The notes: generated by a model from the letters alone, not told the origin. A stretch of DNA of 64,000 nt from an uncultured Carboxylicivirga sp. (GCF_963668385.1 NZ_OY764327.1:3940501-4004500), one strand, 5' to 3'; shown: positions 28,025 to 39,069, counted from the first letter of the stretch. Numbers and translations are program-made.

Positions 28025-28056
28025 TTTGTATATGTCGATTAATAATTAAATCTTTG
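28025..28056 (+). promoter_or_regulatory. Probable promoter of the endonuclease/phosphatase lipoprotein gene
   Basis: TTTG at 28025-28028 and AATCTTTG at 28049-28056 (one mismatch to TAnnTTTG) are 20 bp apart and 26 bp before the ATG at 28083. Confidence 0.4.
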
Positions 28057-28082
28057 CGACCAATTGGTCTAATGATTTAATT

Positions 28083-29006
28083 ATGAAGTTAAGGGTATAT
28101 TTTGCTTTTGTTTCAGTATTTTTTTTGGTTGTTTCTTCCTCTTGTAAAAAAGAAGATGAAGGAACATCGTGGGCGGTTGATTTTAGTGATTGTGTTGGAA
28201 GTACCAGTGCTGAATCACTTGAAGTGGTAACTTTCAATCTGGAACATTTCCGGGTTAATGCCCAACCCGATCATCCATATAGTGTTTCGGTTCGAATACC
28301 ATATATTGCCAGTTTAATAGGTCAGCTAGATGCCGATGTGGTGGCCTTGCAGGAGGTCGGTAGCGAATATGTTACTTTGCGATTGGCTGATGAATTACCT
28401 GGTTGGGAAGGAATATTTACACCTAAAAGTTCTGGCAAACAATCCTTAGCTTATCTGTATAAAACCTCAGAAGTTGAACTTTATGAAAGTGAAACTGAAG
28501 CACTTTCTTTTGGAGCTGATGATTATCTTCCTTTTCCGCGATTACCTTTTAAAATTAAGATTCATCATAAAGGAACAGGCTTGGATGTGTACTTGATTAA
28601 TAATCATTTAAAATGCTGTGGTGGTGCTTCTAATAAAGATAGAAGGAGAGATGCTGCTGAGAAATTAAAGAATTATATCGATACGCAATTAGATGATGAA
28701 CCCGTAATTGTGTTAGGAGATTGTAATGATTATATCAGCGAAAATTATTCGTCAGATAACGTGTTTTGGAATTTTGTTGAGGATGCTGATAACTATCAGT
28801 TTACAGATATGCAAATAGCCATGGGTGATGAGGAGTATTGGTCATATCCAGGAAGCTATTACAGTAGTCATCTCGATCATATTTTAATAACCAATGAATT
28901 GTTTGATGTTTATCAATCAGTAACTACTATTCGACCTTCGTTTTGTTATACCGATTATTTGGAGATGATTAGTGATCATCGACCTGTAATGGCTGTTTTT
29001 AAATAG
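28083..29006 (+). CDS. Endonuclease/exonuclease/phosphatase-fold lipoprotein
   Basis: The 307-residue protein starts with a lipoprotein signal ending in VVSSSC (cysteine 21). The EEP superfamily motifs follow in order: VVTFNLEHF, VVALQEVGS with the metal-binding glutamate, LINNHLKCC, PVIVLGDCNDY, SHLDHILIT and SDHRPVMAVF with the catalytic histidine. The fold covers nucleases and phosphatases, so the substrate is open. It acts outside the cytoplasm, anchored to a membrane. Its stop is 3 bp from the convergent creatininase gene. Confidence 0.9.
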   Translation: MKLRVYFAFVSVFFLVVSSSCKKEDEGTSWAVDFSDCVGSTSAESLEVVTFNLEHFRVNAQPDHPYSVSVRIPYIASLIGQLDADVVALQEVGSEYVTLRLADELPGWEGIFTPKSSGKQSLAYLYKTSEVELYESETEALSFGADDYLPFPRLPFKIKIHHKGTGLDVYLINNHLKCCGGASNKDRRRDAAEKLKNYIDTQLDDEPVIVLGDCNDYISENYSSDNVFWNFVEDADNYQFTDMQIAMGDEEYWSYPGSYYSSHLDHILITNELFDVYQSVTTIRPSFCYTDYLEMISDHRPVMAVFK

Positions 29007-29009
29007 AAA

Positions 29010-29777
29010 TTAATACTCATAAAAATCTTTGTTATTGGTCGTTGCCAATTGATAGATGAATTTAGATAAGACAGAACAAACATCCAGAAAATATTTTTCG
29101 CCTTTTTCAGCGGATGAATAATGCGGATTTCCAATGCCTGTGTCGTTTGTAACTTGTGTCCATTTTCTTTCGGCCCAGGCCCATTTTTCATTTAAACCAT
29201 ATACTCTGAACTTTTTGAATTGTCCGTTCCCAGCTTCGTCTAACGGAAGAACTAATTCGGGGTATAAATACATCATTAAACTGGTTTCCAGTTCATCTGC
29301 ATGTTCTCCTTCGTGCGAAAAATAATTGCTGTGTTTTAAGGCTTGAAACCAATTACAGCTACAGATGATTTTATCTGGATAATGAGCTCCAGTTTCGCGA
29401 ATAATACTTTTAAAATCATTGCCTCCATGCCCGTTAAATAAAAGAAGCTTATCAATATTACTGCTAAAAACCGATTCAGCCACATCCTTTATTATAGCAG
29501 CTTGTGTAGAGGGCATCATATTAATCACATAGGGTAAATCAGACTGTCCTGTGTTTACGCCAAATGGAATGATTGGAAGAATGAGGACAGAAGCTCCTTT
29601 TTCTGATGCTATTTCAACACTTTGTTGTAAAATAACTTCGGCTTGCAGATTATCGGTCCCGTATGGTAAATGAAGATTATGAGGTTCAGTTGCTCCCCAT
29701 GGCAGAATAGCGAGGTCGTAATGGCGATCTTTAACCTGTTTGTAAGTCAACTTCTGAAGATGCGATGTTGCGTTCAT
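29010..29777 (-). CDS. Creatininase family amidohydrolase
   Basis: The 255-residue protein has the creatininase metal-site pattern: LPWGATEPHNLHLPYGTDN, then FNGHGGNDFK, then SHEGEHADELETSLMMY. The acidic and histidine residues of these blocks bind two metals in known members. Members include creatinine amidohydrolase and FAPy deformylase (ArfB). The exact substrate cannot be assigned. It has no signal peptide. Confidence 0.9.
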   Translation of the reverse strand: MNATSHLQKLTYKQVKDRHYDLAILPWGATEPHNLHLPYGTDNLQAEVILQQSVEIASEKGASVLILPIIPFGVNTGQSDLPYVINMMPSTQAAIIKDVAESVFSSNIDKLLLFNGHGGNDFKSIIRETGAHYPDKIICSCNWFQALKHSNYFSHEGEHADELETSLMMYLYPELVLPLDEAGNGQFKKFRVYGLNEKWAWAERKWTQVTNDTGIGNPHYSSAEKGEKYFLDVCSVLSKFIYQLATTNNKDFYEY

Positions 29778-29933
29778 ATCAAAAGGATTTGCTAGTCAGA
29801 ATGGTTTCTGATTACTGTTAATCCTTTAAAGTTACGCAAAGCACTTAAATTGTGGTAGAAATATTTAAGTACTTTGCGATTTTTTTTACAGGAGCTGATG
29901 AATTTTTTATTCTTAGAAAATGCTCATCAAAGC

Positions 29934-32357
29934 TTATTTCTTATTCTTTACATATTTCTCCAGCCACTGGTCTTGTTCCCAAAGAACATGAAGAACCGAT
30001 TCGCGTGCTCGATAGCCATGACTTTCAGAGGGTAGTAATACTAATCGAACAGTGGCTCCTAATCCTTTTAAGGCATTAAAATAGCGCTCGCTTTGCATGG
30101 TATAGGTTCCGGAATTATTATCCTCTCTACCATGAATCAATAATAAAGGATGTTTCATTTGATCGGCATGCATAAAGGGCGACATTTCGTAGTAAATATT
30201 GGGTGCTTCCCAGTAATTGCGCTCCTCACTCTGAAATCCAAATGGTGTAAGAGTGCGGTTGTACGCTCCGCTTCGTGCAACACCCGCTGCAAACAAATCG
30301 CAATGGCTTAAAAGGTTTGCTGTCATAAAGGCACCGTATGAGTGACCTCCAACGGCAACTCTTTTTCGATCAATGTAACCCTGATTATCCAGATAATCGA
30401 TGGCTGCTTTGGCATTGCTCACCAATTGCGGTATAAATGTATCATTAGGTTCTGATTCACCTTCGCCAACAATTGGAAAAGATGCATCGTCCAGAACAGC
30501 ATATCCTTTCATTACCCAGAATATAGGTGAACCATACCATGGATAGATAAATTCATTGGGTGATGTTGTAACTTGTGATGCACTGTTTTTATCCTTGAAT
30601 TCATAAGGATAGGCCCACATAATTAAAGGAAGACGTTCTTTCTTCTCGAAGTCGTAATTGGCCGGAAGATACAAAGTACCGGATAGTGACAAGCTATCCT
30701 CCCGGGTGTAATTAATTTGTTCTTTATGAACTCCGGCAAGACTCTTAAACGGATTCTCGAATTGAGTTAATGGAACAGGCGCTTTTTTGGTTTTAATATT
30801 GCGTAAATAGTAATTTGGATATTCAGTTGGTGATTGTATGCGCGTTAAAATAATCCCTTTCTTGATGTCAATTGCTTTAGAGATGGTTTCTAATTTATCC
30901 TTATTATTAGCTTGAAATAATCTTGCGGTTTTTTTCGATTTCAGATTCATCCTGTCAATAAAAGGCTTTTGACCTTCAGCAGAGAATCCATCACCTTCGA
31001 GATACACACTTCCTTTATCATACAATAAAACATTGCGATTATATGTGTTTTTAACAGTGATAAACGATCCAGGATCGTTATATCTGTCCTGATAATTGCG
31101 ATCAAAAAGTACCTCTGGTTGTTGCTGATTGTTTGAAGGATTGAAAATGTAGCTTTTGGTATTGCGTGTGTTCCACCAATAATCATAAGCTATAGCCAAC
31201 TGGTCGTTACACCAGGTTATTGAATTGAAACGATTTTTGACTTTTAACAATGAAGTTGGCTCCTGTGTAAAAGGTGCAGCTAATTCAAAAACTTCGTCAC
31301 GATAGTCAATTTCCTTTTCAGGATCGCCATCGTCCAATACTTCTGCCCAGTATATCGTTGCTGGTTTATCAGCCCTCCAACCAAAGCTACGTTTGCCTTT
31401 TCGTTCGGCCATAAAGCCTTGAGGAAGATCTTCTGTTAAAGGAACATTCTCTAGTAAGGTGACTTTTTCTCCTTTACTATTGTAAATTAAATATTCGGTG
31501 CTGAATCTGTAATAGGGAACAAGGTAAGAGAAAGGCTTTTTTATAACTGATAGAAAAACGTAGTTCCCATCAGGAGATAAGCTAATAGTACCGTAAATAG
31601 CTGTGGGAGCCCACTCTTTCGATGAACCATCCAAACCAATAATGTTAAGCTCAGATTCGGCAAGAGTAATAAAGTTTTGTTCGTCGGTTTTATCTTTAAG
31701 CAAATCCTGGTAAGTTCTGTTTTGTGCTTTCTTTCCATCGTTTTCAGATACTACAGGTCCGGTTGGAATGGCTTTACTTTTATCGATTAATGCCGGGCGA
31801 TTTTCAGGAAGTGTTTTTACCAATAAACCCGAATTGTCTTTTAACCAGGTATACGGTGTGTTGCCGAGGTTACCGTTTACAATCGGAGCAGTAAGACGGT
31901 GAGCCTCCAATGTAGCAAGGTTTAAATACCACAGCTCGGTACCGTCATCTGTTGTGTTGGCAAATGAAAATTTGGTTTGATCAGGTGACCATTTGAAGTT
32001 TGAGAAACGAGGATTATCTGGCAAACCTTTAACTTTTTGAGGTTCACTATTTCCTTTTTTGATTACTTCCAAGTTGTTGTAAAAAGTAATGCGAGATGAC
32101 ATATTGGTCAACGGATTGGTACGGATTCCGGCTAGTTTCATCTCTGCAACCGATAACTCTCCAATACTTTTATATTGATTTCGGTAAATTAAAATCACGA
32201 TGGATGCATCGTCGTTGGTTGTGGTAGAAGGTGGTAAAGGAACATCTGCTAATTCCATTATCTCTCTTGATGGCTGTTGATATTTTATGTCAATCTGAGC
32301 AGCTGTAATTAATGGAACTAAAAATAATAATGGTGATAATAATAATTTGAATTTCAT
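29934..32357 (-). CDS. Secreted S9 family serine peptidase
   Basis: The frame extends to 32384, but the ATG at 32357 starts the signal peptide (MKFKLLLSPLLFLVPLITAA), giving 807 residues. An N-terminal beta-propeller (to about residue 510) is followed by an alpha/beta-hydrolase domain. The nucleophile lies in GGHSYGAFMTANLL, the aspartate in LLIHGREDNNSGT and the histidine in LPSESHGYRARES. The pattern is closest to the S9D glutamyl-endopeptidase-like branch, with YPYEFKDKNSA upstream of the catalytic domain. It is likely periplasmic and trims peptides. Confidence 0.92.
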   Translation of the reverse strand: MKFKLLLSPLLFLVPLITAAQIDIKYQQPSREIMELADVPLPPSTTTNDDASIVILIYRNQYKSIGELSVAEMKLAGIRTNPLTNMSSRITFYNNLEVIKKGNSEPQKVKGLPDNPRFSNFKWSPDQTKFSFANTTDDGTELWYLNLATLEAHRLTAPIVNGNLGNTPYTWLKDNSGLLVKTLPENRPALIDKSKAIPTGPVVSENDGKKAQNRTYQDLLKDKTDEQNFITLAESELNIIGLDGSSKEWAPTAIYGTISLSPDGNYVFLSVIKKPFSYLVPYYRFSTEYLIYNSKGEKVTLLENVPLTEDLPQGFMAERKGKRSFGWRADKPATIYWAEVLDDGDPEKEIDYRDEVFELAAPFTQEPTSLLKVKNRFNSITWCNDQLAIAYDYWWNTRNTKSYIFNPSNNQQQPEVLFDRNYQDRYNDPGSFITVKNTYNRNVLLYDKGSVYLEGDGFSAEGQKPFIDRMNLKSKKTARLFQANNKDKLETISKAIDIKKGIILTRIQSPTEYPNYYLRNIKTKKAPVPLTQFENPFKSLAGVHKEQINYTREDSLSLSGTLYLPANYDFEKKERLPLIMWAYPYEFKDKNSASQVTTSPNEFIYPWYGSPIFWVMKGYAVLDDASFPIVGEGESEPNDTFIPQLVSNAKAAIDYLDNQGYIDRKRVAVGGHSYGAFMTANLLSHCDLFAAGVARSGAYNRTLTPFGFQSEERNYWEAPNIYYEMSPFMHADQMKHPLLLIHGREDNNSGTYTMQSERYFNALKGLGATVRLVLLPSESHGYRARESVLHVLWEQDQWLEKYVKNKK

Positions 32358-32416
32358 TAAGAAGTGTTTTTGGTTAGACTTCAATGTATCTTATTTATTT
32401 GAATATTAAATATAAC

Positions 32417-32445
32417 AAAAAAAAGGTTATCAAACGATAACCTTT
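32417..32445 (-). terminator. Terminator of the SprB-repeat gene
   Basis: On the minus strand AAAGGTTATC and GATAACCTTT (32422-32431 with 32436-32445) form a perfect 10-bp stem around four bases, followed by a run of T (the A-run from 32417). It follows the stop of the minus-strand gene at 32472. Confidence 0.8.
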
Positions 32446-32471
32446 CTTCTTAAAATCGGGAAGTATAATTC

Positions 32472-35261
32472 TTAGCGAATCTTCATTAATTTACCTTGTA
32501 CAATTTCATCACCACAAATTAAGCGATAGAAATATATACCTTCATTAGTATTGGTTGGACGGAATTCGAAATTGTAATAAGTATTTTCATCAACCGGTCC
32601 GTTGTAAATACAATCTATAAAGTTACCATAGATATCGTAAATATTCAACTCAGCATTGCCTGTTTGTGCTGATGTAAACTTTATCTGAGTTGCATCAGTA
32701 AATGGATTTGGATAAGAGGAGCTATTAATATTATTAATGAAGGCAGAAAGGTCGAATGTTACGTGATCGTTACTTACACATTGCGCCGATTTGTAGGCTA
32801 TTGCAAAAGTATTTTGTGGTTCATCATCGTAACATACAGTGAATTCCACATTAAATTGATCACTACTTTTACCAAAGTTGCTGATGTCATCAATTTTGAA
32901 TCCATATAAGCCTGTTGTTGGATCTGTTGAATTGGCTTCGACTTTCCAAGCTTTTGAATTATAAATTGATTTTACATATCCACCTTCAATTTCAAAGGTC
33001 ATATGCGATAATTCATAACTACATGTGCCGTCGGTATGAACGGTTAATGAGTATTGATAGCAATTGTCATCAATTTTTTCAACATTGGTTGGAGTAATTG
33101 TATAACATGGATCGCAGTTTTTATCACCATCTGTGATAGAATCTTCTGGTAGATCCACATCATTGGCAATACATGAAAGTAAAATTGAATCGCTGGCCAT
33201 GCAATTGCTAGAACTGGTTACTGATAGTTTAACCCAGGCAGTGCCATCTCCAGCGGTATAGGTAATCTGATCGACTTGCTCATTGTCTATATTCCATCCT
33301 GATTCTGAATTAGTAATAGTCCATTCAAAGGAGGTAGCATTATTGGTAAATGCAAACAGATTGTGGTTTGATGATGAGCAATCTGGCATCACATCCGGAG
33401 TTATTATTTCAGCATTAGCAATTTCAACCGAAGTTATTGAAACACTATGTTGCGAAGTACATCCAACTGCATCTGTTATTATAACCTGATAATTACCGTC
33501 TGTCAGGTCATTTCTGGTCATAGCATCAGAGCCGTCAGACCAGGAGGCAGTGTAAGGAGCAACGCCATTTTCAACTGTAATAACCGCTGTTCCATAATCG
33601 CTGATACAGTTTGGTTGAGTGATTCTGATGGATGTGTTTAAACCTGTTTCAGGGCGATTAACTATTATTGTCTCAGTTTTTTCACATCCTTTGGAATCAA
33701 TTACTGTAAATTCGTAATCTCCAGTTGTGGTTATAGTTATACTGTCATCAATTTCATTTTCCTCATAGTAGAAGGAGTAGGGAGCAGTTCCTCCGGATGC
33801 ATGAAGATTAATTACAATATTCGAATCATTTTCATTACATGATGTTCTTGTAAACGATGCAGATAAATTAATTTCTGAAGGTTCTGTAATGTTTACATAT
33901 TTTCGATATGTACATCCATTTGCATCTGTAATATCAGCCCAGTACCATCCAGCTCCTAAATCAGTAATGGTAGTTTCTGTTGAACCGGTATTCCAAACTA
34001 TATCATAAGGTTCGGTACCATTAATCACAGTGATGGTTGCTGACCCGTTGGCTTCTCCGTTACATGCTGGATTATTTATTACTGCGGTAGCATTAAGTTT
34101 GCTGATGATAACATATGACGTTTTTTCGATGCTACATCCTGCTGCATCTGTAATAACTACTGTATGCATTCCGCTATTCAAATTGTTTGCTGTTGCCGTT
34201 GTATCACCATTGTCCCAAAGATAGGTATATGGGTCTATTCCACCGTTAGGTGTTACAGTTAAACTACCTTCTCCTTCTTCATGGCATTGAAGGGTAGAGG
34301 TAGTTATGGTTGCTCGTAACGATGTTGTACTGTATATATTGTAAGAGAACGTTTTTGCGCAATCATTTGCATCTGTTATAGTAAGTGTGTATTGTCCCTC
34401 TTCCAAATTAGTAATAGAAGAATTGGTTGCCCCATTATTCCATTTGTAGGTATATGGTTCTGTACCTCCAGTAACGCTAACTTCTATGTAACCATCACTT
34501 TGTCCGCAATTTGTATTTTGAACATTGGCTTGTGTGGTTATGTCTTCAGGCTGATTGATAATAGCCGTTAATGTTAAGCTTTTATCATTAGCATCGGTAA
34601 TTGTCACTTCATAAGTTCCTGCTGCAACATCAATCAAATCTTTGCTGGTAGAGCCATTATTCCATTGAAAAGAAAAGGGTTCTTTACCTTCTGTAATAGT
34701 TGTTATTATTTGACCACTATTACTCCCATAGCAGAGAATGTCCTCAGGTGTAAGATAAGCCTCCAGATCACTTTGTTCAGGTTCAACTTGGTCTGTAAAT
34801 ACACAGGTCGAAGCTTTGTAGGCAATATCAAAGCCTTCTTCAATAATGTTTTTACACTCTGCATCGCTGTAGCAAATAGTGTATTCGATAGTGAAAGATG
34901 AAGAATCGCCATCTTCACCAAAATCATTAATATCATCTATTTTGAGCCCCCAGATACCAGTTGTCGGATCTTTGGAATTAATTTCCATTGGCCATCCCAT
35001 AGAGTTACTTGCCGAACTAACTGTTCCGCAAGGTACTTCAATGGTTAAATGAGATAATGCATAATTGCAATTCGAAGCACTTATCTGCATTTGTATGGTG
35101 GTGCAGGCTTCATCGGCTTCAAGCGCTAGTAGCTCGGTTGAAAAACAATTTATACATTCCTTTGTTGGATCTTGAGCGCGTGCAGGGCTTGATAGTAAAA
35201 AGAAGGCAGCAACAAGAAAATAGGTTAATTTGGTTATTACGTTTAGGTAATAATGTGTCAT
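32472..35261 (-). CDS. Secreted SprB-repeat protein with T9SS sorting domain
   Basis: The 929 residues have a signal peptide (ending SSPARAQ). Six SprB-type repeats follow, with the pattern G..PY.Y.W.NG.......L..G.Y...ITDA.GC (for example EPYTYKWNNGATNSSITNL). The C-terminus (about 85 residues) ends in NTNEGIYFYRLICGDEIV and GKLMKIR, a type A sorting signal for the type IX secretion system. A cysteine-containing module appears twice, near residues 35-150 and about 720-840, bracketing the repeats. SprB-type proteins are cell-surface adhesins used in gliding. Whether this one is an adhesin is inferred. Confidence 0.88.
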   Translation of the reverse strand: MTHYYLNVITKLTYFLVAAFFLLSSPARAQDPTKECINCFSTELLALEADEACTTIQMQISASNCNYALSHLTIEVPCGTVSSASNSMGWPMEINSKDPTTGIWGLKIDDINDFGEDGDSSSFTIEYTICYSDAECKNIIEEGFDIAYKASTCVFTDQVEPEQSDLEAYLTPEDILCYGSNSGQIITTITEGKEPFSFQWNNGSTSKDLIDVAAGTYEVTITDANDKSLTLTAIINQPEDITTQANVQNTNCGQSDGYIEVSVTGGTEPYTYKWNNGATNSSITNLEEGQYTLTITDANDCAKTFSYNIYSTTSLRATITTSTLQCHEEGEGSLTVTPNGGIDPYTYLWDNGDTTATANNLNSGMHTVVITDAAGCSIEKTSYVIISKLNATAVINNPACNGEANGSATITVINGTEPYDIVWNTGSTETTITDLGAGWYWADITDANGCTYRKYVNITEPSEINLSASFTRTSCNENDSNIVINLHASGGTAPYSFYYEENEIDDSITITTTGDYEFTVIDSKGCEKTETIIVNRPETGLNTSIRITQPNCISDYGTAVITVENGVAPYTASWSDGSDAMTRNDLTDGNYQVIITDAVGCTSQHSVSITSVEIANAEIITPDVMPDCSSSNHNLFAFTNNATSFEWTITNSESGWNIDNEQVDQITYTAGDGTAWVKLSVTSSSNCMASDSILLSCIANDVDLPEDSITDGDKNCDPCYTITPTNVEKIDDNCYQYSLTVHTDGTCSYELSHMTFEIEGGYVKSIYNSKAWKVEANSTDPTTGLYGFKIDDISNFGKSSDQFNVEFTVCYDDEPQNTFAIAYKSAQCVSNDHVTFDLSAFINNINSSSYPNPFTDATQIKFTSAQTGNAELNIYDIYGNFIDCIYNGPVDENTYYNFEFRPTNTNEGIYFYRLICGDEIVQGKLMKIR

Positions 35262-35356
35262 AATAACTAGTTTGAGTGTATGATGTTATACATGAAAAAA
35301 GTTTGTAGGTTTCGTTAGTGTAAGAAAATATTCAATTAATCACCATAAAATGATGA

Positions 35357-35390
35357 TTGACCACTGAAAATGCGCATTTTATTAACTTTG
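35357..35390 (+). promoter_or_regulatory. Promoter of the menF-menD-menB operon
   Basis: TTG at 35357-35359 and TAACTTTG at 35383-35390 (TAnnTTTG) lie 23 bp apart. The likely start of menF is 22 bp downstream of the -7 box. Confidence 0.55.
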
Positions 35391-35412
35391 CCTATGGTTT
35401 GATGTGCCGGCA

Positions 35413-36567
35413 ATGCACGGTAAATTATTATCTTTGTTCTTTACAAAATTTATAGTGAATACAACGCATATTACAGATCAATTAAAAACGGTATTGGAAG
35501 AAGGAAGTGATTCTGTTGTCTTATACAGACTTCCCTTTAAGAAGAAGAAAATTTTGCATGTTGGGAATGCTAAATATTTGACTGATTTAAATAATGAATT
35601 ATTGTCAGATACAAGCTTTATCATTCATCCTTTTCAATCTAAAAAATTTCCAATTGTTAAGGTTGATCAGCAATTTAAGGATGTCTTAGAAGGTGAGTTT
35701 GATGATGACATTACAAATTTACTGATACCTCTATTTAAAAAGTATTTACAAGAAGATAATGTTCTGGCTACTCAGTTTGAAGAGTATCGTCAGCAATTTA
35801 ATAAGATGTATGATGCTTTATCTGCCGGAAGCCTGAATAAAGTAATTTTGTCTAAAATTAAATTAGCTGATCGTATTGATGCCACCAGTATCATTCCTCT
35901 ATTTAACGAGTTAAGTAGTTTATATGAACATGCCTTTGTTTATGCGCTGGTTACTCCCGAAACGGGTGTTTGGATAGGCGCTGGTCCTGAGCTTTTATTA
36001 AAGAAGGAGCAGGAATGTTTGCACACCGTATCTTTGGCCGGAACACTACCTAGTAAGGATGATGCAGAATGGGGGCATAAGGAATTGGATGAGCAAGGAT
36101 TGGTTACTGCATATATGGAAGAGGTGTTAATGCGTAACTACATTACTAATTACTCAAAAAAAGGTCCTTATACAATAAAAGCAGGGCAGGTTTGTCATTT
36201 AAAAACAGATTTTCATTTTAAGTTAAATAATTTAAATGGAGAGGTGACAGAATTATTATCTCAGCTTCATCCAACCCCTGCTGTTTGTGGGATGCCAAAA
36301 GAACTGGCTTTTGATGTTATTTCAAAAACAGAATCAAACAGAAGAGAGTACTATGCTGGATTTCTGGGGCCGGTTGATAATGGAGATTTTTCGTTTTTTG
36401 TAAATATTCGTTGTATGAAAGTAACCCGGTCGAAAGCTGCTTTATTTATAGGTGGGGGATTAACGCTGGGGAGCGAAGTAAATAAAGAGTGGGATGAAAC
36501 AGAGTTGAAGGCTCAAACTCTTTTGTCGGTAATGAAAAATGTAGCTAATTTGCAGGGATATGAATAA
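35413..36567 (+). CDS. menF: Isochorismate synthase
   Basis: This enzyme converts chorismate to isochorismate, the first menaquinone-specific step. The ATG at 35413 gives 384 residues; a GTG at 35404 in the same frame is the alternative. The chorismate-binding C-terminal domain is complete: SLAGTLPSKDD, then LHPTPAVCGMPKELAFDVI, then SNRREYYAGFLGPV, and GGGLTLGSEVNKEWDETELKAQ near the end. Its last 8 bp overlap menD, so translation is coupled. Confidence 0.93.
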   Translation: MHGKLLSLFFTKFIVNTTHITDQLKTVLEEGSDSVVLYRLPFKKKKILHVGNAKYLTDLNNELLSDTSFIIHPFQSKKFPIVKVDQQFKDVLEGEFDDDITNLLIPLFKKYLQEDNVLATQFEEYRQQFNKMYDALSAGSLNKVILSKIKLADRIDATSIIPLFNELSSLYEHAFVYALVTPETGVWIGAGPELLLKKEQECLHTVSLAGTLPSKDDAEWGHKELDEQGLVTAYMEEVLMRNYITNYSKKGPYTIKAGQVCHLKTDFHFKLNNLNGEVTELLSQLHPTPAVCGMPKELAFDVISKTESNRREYYAGFLGPVDNGDFSFFVNIRCMKVTRSKAALFIGGGLTLGSEVNKEWDETELKAQTLLSVMKNVANLQGYE

Positions 36568-38251
36568 ATCGGTTTCCGAGAAAAAAGTTGTTAAAACTTT
36601 AGTTGATATATGTTTGGCAGAAGGATTGAAGGAAGTAGTAATTTCACCCGGTTCGAGAAATGCACCGTTGACGATTACTTTTGCTGCACATCCAGAATTT
36701 AATTGTTATAGTGTGGTTGATGAGCGTAGTGCAGGTTTTTTTGCCTTGGGGATAGCTCAGCAAACACGTAAGCCGGTTGCATTGGTTTGTACTAGTGGCT
36801 CGGCTTTATTGAATTATGCTCCGGCTCTTTCCGAAGCGTTTTATCAGAATATTCCTTTGATGGTAATTAGTGCCGATAGACCAATGGAGTGGATTGATCA
36901 AGGTGATGGTCAAACCATTCGTCAGGTCGGAGCCCTAGATAATGTGGTGAAGTATTCGTGTAATATACCTACCTATCTTGAAGAAAATGATTGGTATGTG
37001 AAGCGTTTGGTAAGTGAAGCATTCTATAATTGTATGAATCGGAAACCTGGTCCGGTGCATATTAATATGCCTTTGCGCGAACCCTTGTATGGAAAAACAG
37101 TACATCCCGAAGATAAAATCAGAACTATTCATCAATATCCGGCAGAATATCGATTGTCAGATTCTCAGGTAAAAGAGTTATCCGCAGTCTGGAATCAATC
37201 AGACAGTATTCTGATATTGGTTGGATCATTGTTTCCATCATCGCAATTACATGAGTTGTTAAACCAGTTATCTGGTTTTGAACAGGTGGTTATTTTAACT
37301 GAAGTGGGTTCCAATATTCAAGGTTCACAAATTATAGGTGGAATAGATAAGGTTGTTTCAACCATTACAGAGGAGGAAATATACTTTTATAAGCCAAGCC
37401 TATTAATTACCATGGATGGTGCTGTTGTATCAAAGATGGTGAAAAAGTTTTTACGCAGTTATCCTGCCAAATACCATTGGCATCTAAGTTCAGTGAATCG
37501 TCATTTGGATACATATAAGCAGTTAACTGCAAGTATTGAAGCTGAGCCACTCGATTTCTTTCAGCAGTTATTACCTGTATTGGAATCGAAGAAAAGTCGT
37601 TTTAGAACAACTTGGCTTAATCGACGAGAAAGATCAGAAAAGCATCATGCCGAGTATTTAGATAATGCTCCCTGGAGTGATTTAAAAGTATTTGAAAAGC
37701 TGGAACAGAAGTTACCAAAAGAGTATATGTTGCAGTGGGGTAATAGCTCAGCTATCCGTTATGCGCAGTTGTTTGAAGGATTTCAGAAATACGAATCTTT
37801 TTGTAATCGTGGTACCAGTGGTATTGATGGATGTACAAGTACAGCTGTAGGAGCATCGTTTATCAGCCAAAAACCAACTTTACTGATTAGTGGTGATCTT
37901 TCATTTTTATACGATAGTAATGGCTTGTGGAATAATCAACTACAACCAAATCTGAGGATTTTGGTTTTTAATAATGGAGGAGGAGGAATCTTCCGTTTTA
38001 TCCCGGGTCCATCAGATACCGATGAATTGGAAACATTTTTCGAGGCCAAACACTCCTTAAATGTGAAGCCATTGGCCGAAATGTATGGATTAAATTATCT
38101 CTTTGCATCAGATGAAGAAAGTCTTGAATTGGGATTGGATCAACTTTTTGCAGATAGTGATAAAGCAATTATTTTAGAAGTAAAAACACCTGACAAAGAA
38201 AGTGCCAGTGTGTTAAGATCATATTTTAAACGCTTAAAAGAAGAATTATGA
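36560..38251 (+). CDS. menD: SEPHCHC synthase (MenD)
   Basis: This thiamine diphosphate enzyme joins 2-oxoglutarate and isochorismate. The 563-residue length is normal. The N-terminal pyrimidine-binding domain has [20 protein letters not shown] and [20 protein letters not shown]. The ThDP-binding C-terminal domain has [19 protein letters not shown] and [18 protein letters not shown] with the GD...N metal motif. It starts inside menF and ends overlapping menB by 4 bp (ATGA). Confidence 0.96.
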   Translation: MNKSVSEKKVVKTLVDICLAEGLKEVVISPGSRNAPLTITFAAHPEFNCYSVVDERSAGFFALGIAQQTRKPVALVCTSGSALLNYAPALSEAFYQNIPLMVISADRPMEWIDQGDGQTIRQVGALDNVVKYSCNIPTYLEENDWYVKRLVSEAFYNCMNRKPGPVHINMPLREPLYGKTVHPEDKIRTIHQYPAEYRLSDSQVKELSAVWNQSDSILILVGSLFPSSQLHELLNQLSGFEQVVILTEVGSNIQGSQIIGGIDKVVSTITEEEIYFYKPSLLITMDGAVVSKMVKKFLRSYPAKYHWHLSSVNRHLDTYKQLTASIEAEPLDFFQQLLPVLESKKSRFRTTWLNRRERSEKHHAEYLDNAPWSDLKVFEKLEQKLPKEYMLQWGNSSAIRYAQLFEGFQKYESFCNRGTSGIDGCTSTAVGASFISQKPTLLISGDLSFLYDSNGLWNNQLQPNLRILVFNNGGGGIFRFIPGPSDTDELETFFEAKHSLNVKPLAEMYGLNYLFASDEESLELGLDQLFADSDKAIILEVKTPDKESASVLRSYFKRLKEEL

Positions 38252-39069
38252 GCGCAGTAAGCTGGACTTCTGTTAAGGAGTATGAAGATATTAAATTTGA
38301 ATTTTCCGAAGGTATTGCCAAGATAACGATTAATCGTCCAAGGGTATACAATGCTTTTCGCCCTAAGACAGTTAATGAACTGATTGAGGCTTTTGACACA
38401 TGTCGTGAACGTCAGGATGTAGGTGTCATTATTCTAACCGGAGCAGGTGACAAGGCCTTTTGTTCAGGTGGAGATCAGAACGTAAAAGGATATGGCGGTT
38501 ACATTGATGATGCCGGGGTGCCTCGTTTGAACGTATTGGATTTGCATAAGCGGATTCGTTCCATGCCTAAACCAGTGGTGGCTATGGTAAACGGATACGC
38601 TATTGGTGGAGGTCATGTTTTGCATGTGGTATGTGATTTAACCATAGCTTCAGAAAATGCTATTTTTGGTCAGTCCGGACCTAAAGTGGGTAGTTTCGAT
38701 GGTGGTTTTGGATCATCTTATCTGGCTCGTCACGTGGGGCAGAAAAAGGCACGTGAGATATGGTTTTTATGCAAGCAATATTCAGCAAAAGAAGCTGAAG
38801 ATATGGGCTTGGTAAACCGTGTAGTTCCTTTCGATCAGTTGGAAGAAGCTACCATTGAATGGTGTAAAATTATGCTGGAACGCAGTCCGATGGCTTTACG
38901 TATGATAAAACGTGGATTAAATGCTGAACTGGACGGTCAAACTGGTATTATGGAAATGGCGGGTGATGCCACTTTAATGTTTTACCTTATGGAAGAAGCA
39001 CAGGAAGGACGTAAGGCTTTTCTTGAAAAGAGAGATCCAGATTTTCAGCAGTTTCCGAAGTTTCCTTGA
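38248..39069 (+). CDS. menB: 1,4-dihydroxy-2-naphthoyl-CoA synthase
   Basis: This crotonase-fold enzyme closes the second ring of the menaquinone head group. The 273-residue product has the family blocks [20 protein letters not shown] and [19 protein letters not shown] followed by [20 protein letters not shown]. The ATG overlaps the menD stop as ATGA. The genes for MenC, MenE and the later steps are not in this operon and must lie elsewhere. Confidence 0.96.
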   Translation: MSAVSWTSVKEYEDIKFEFSEGIAKITINRPRVYNAFRPKTVNELIEAFDTCRERQDVGVIILTGAGDKAFCSGGDQNVKGYGGYIDDAGVPRLNVLDLHKRIRSMPKPVVAMVNGYAIGGGHVLHVVCDLTIASENAIFGQSGPKVGSFDGGFGSSYLARHVGQKKAREIWFLCKQYSAKEAEDMGLVNRVVPFDQLEEATIEWCKIMLERSPMALRMIKRGLNAELDGQTGIMEMAGDATLMFYLMEEAQEGRKAFLEKRDPDFQQFPKFP

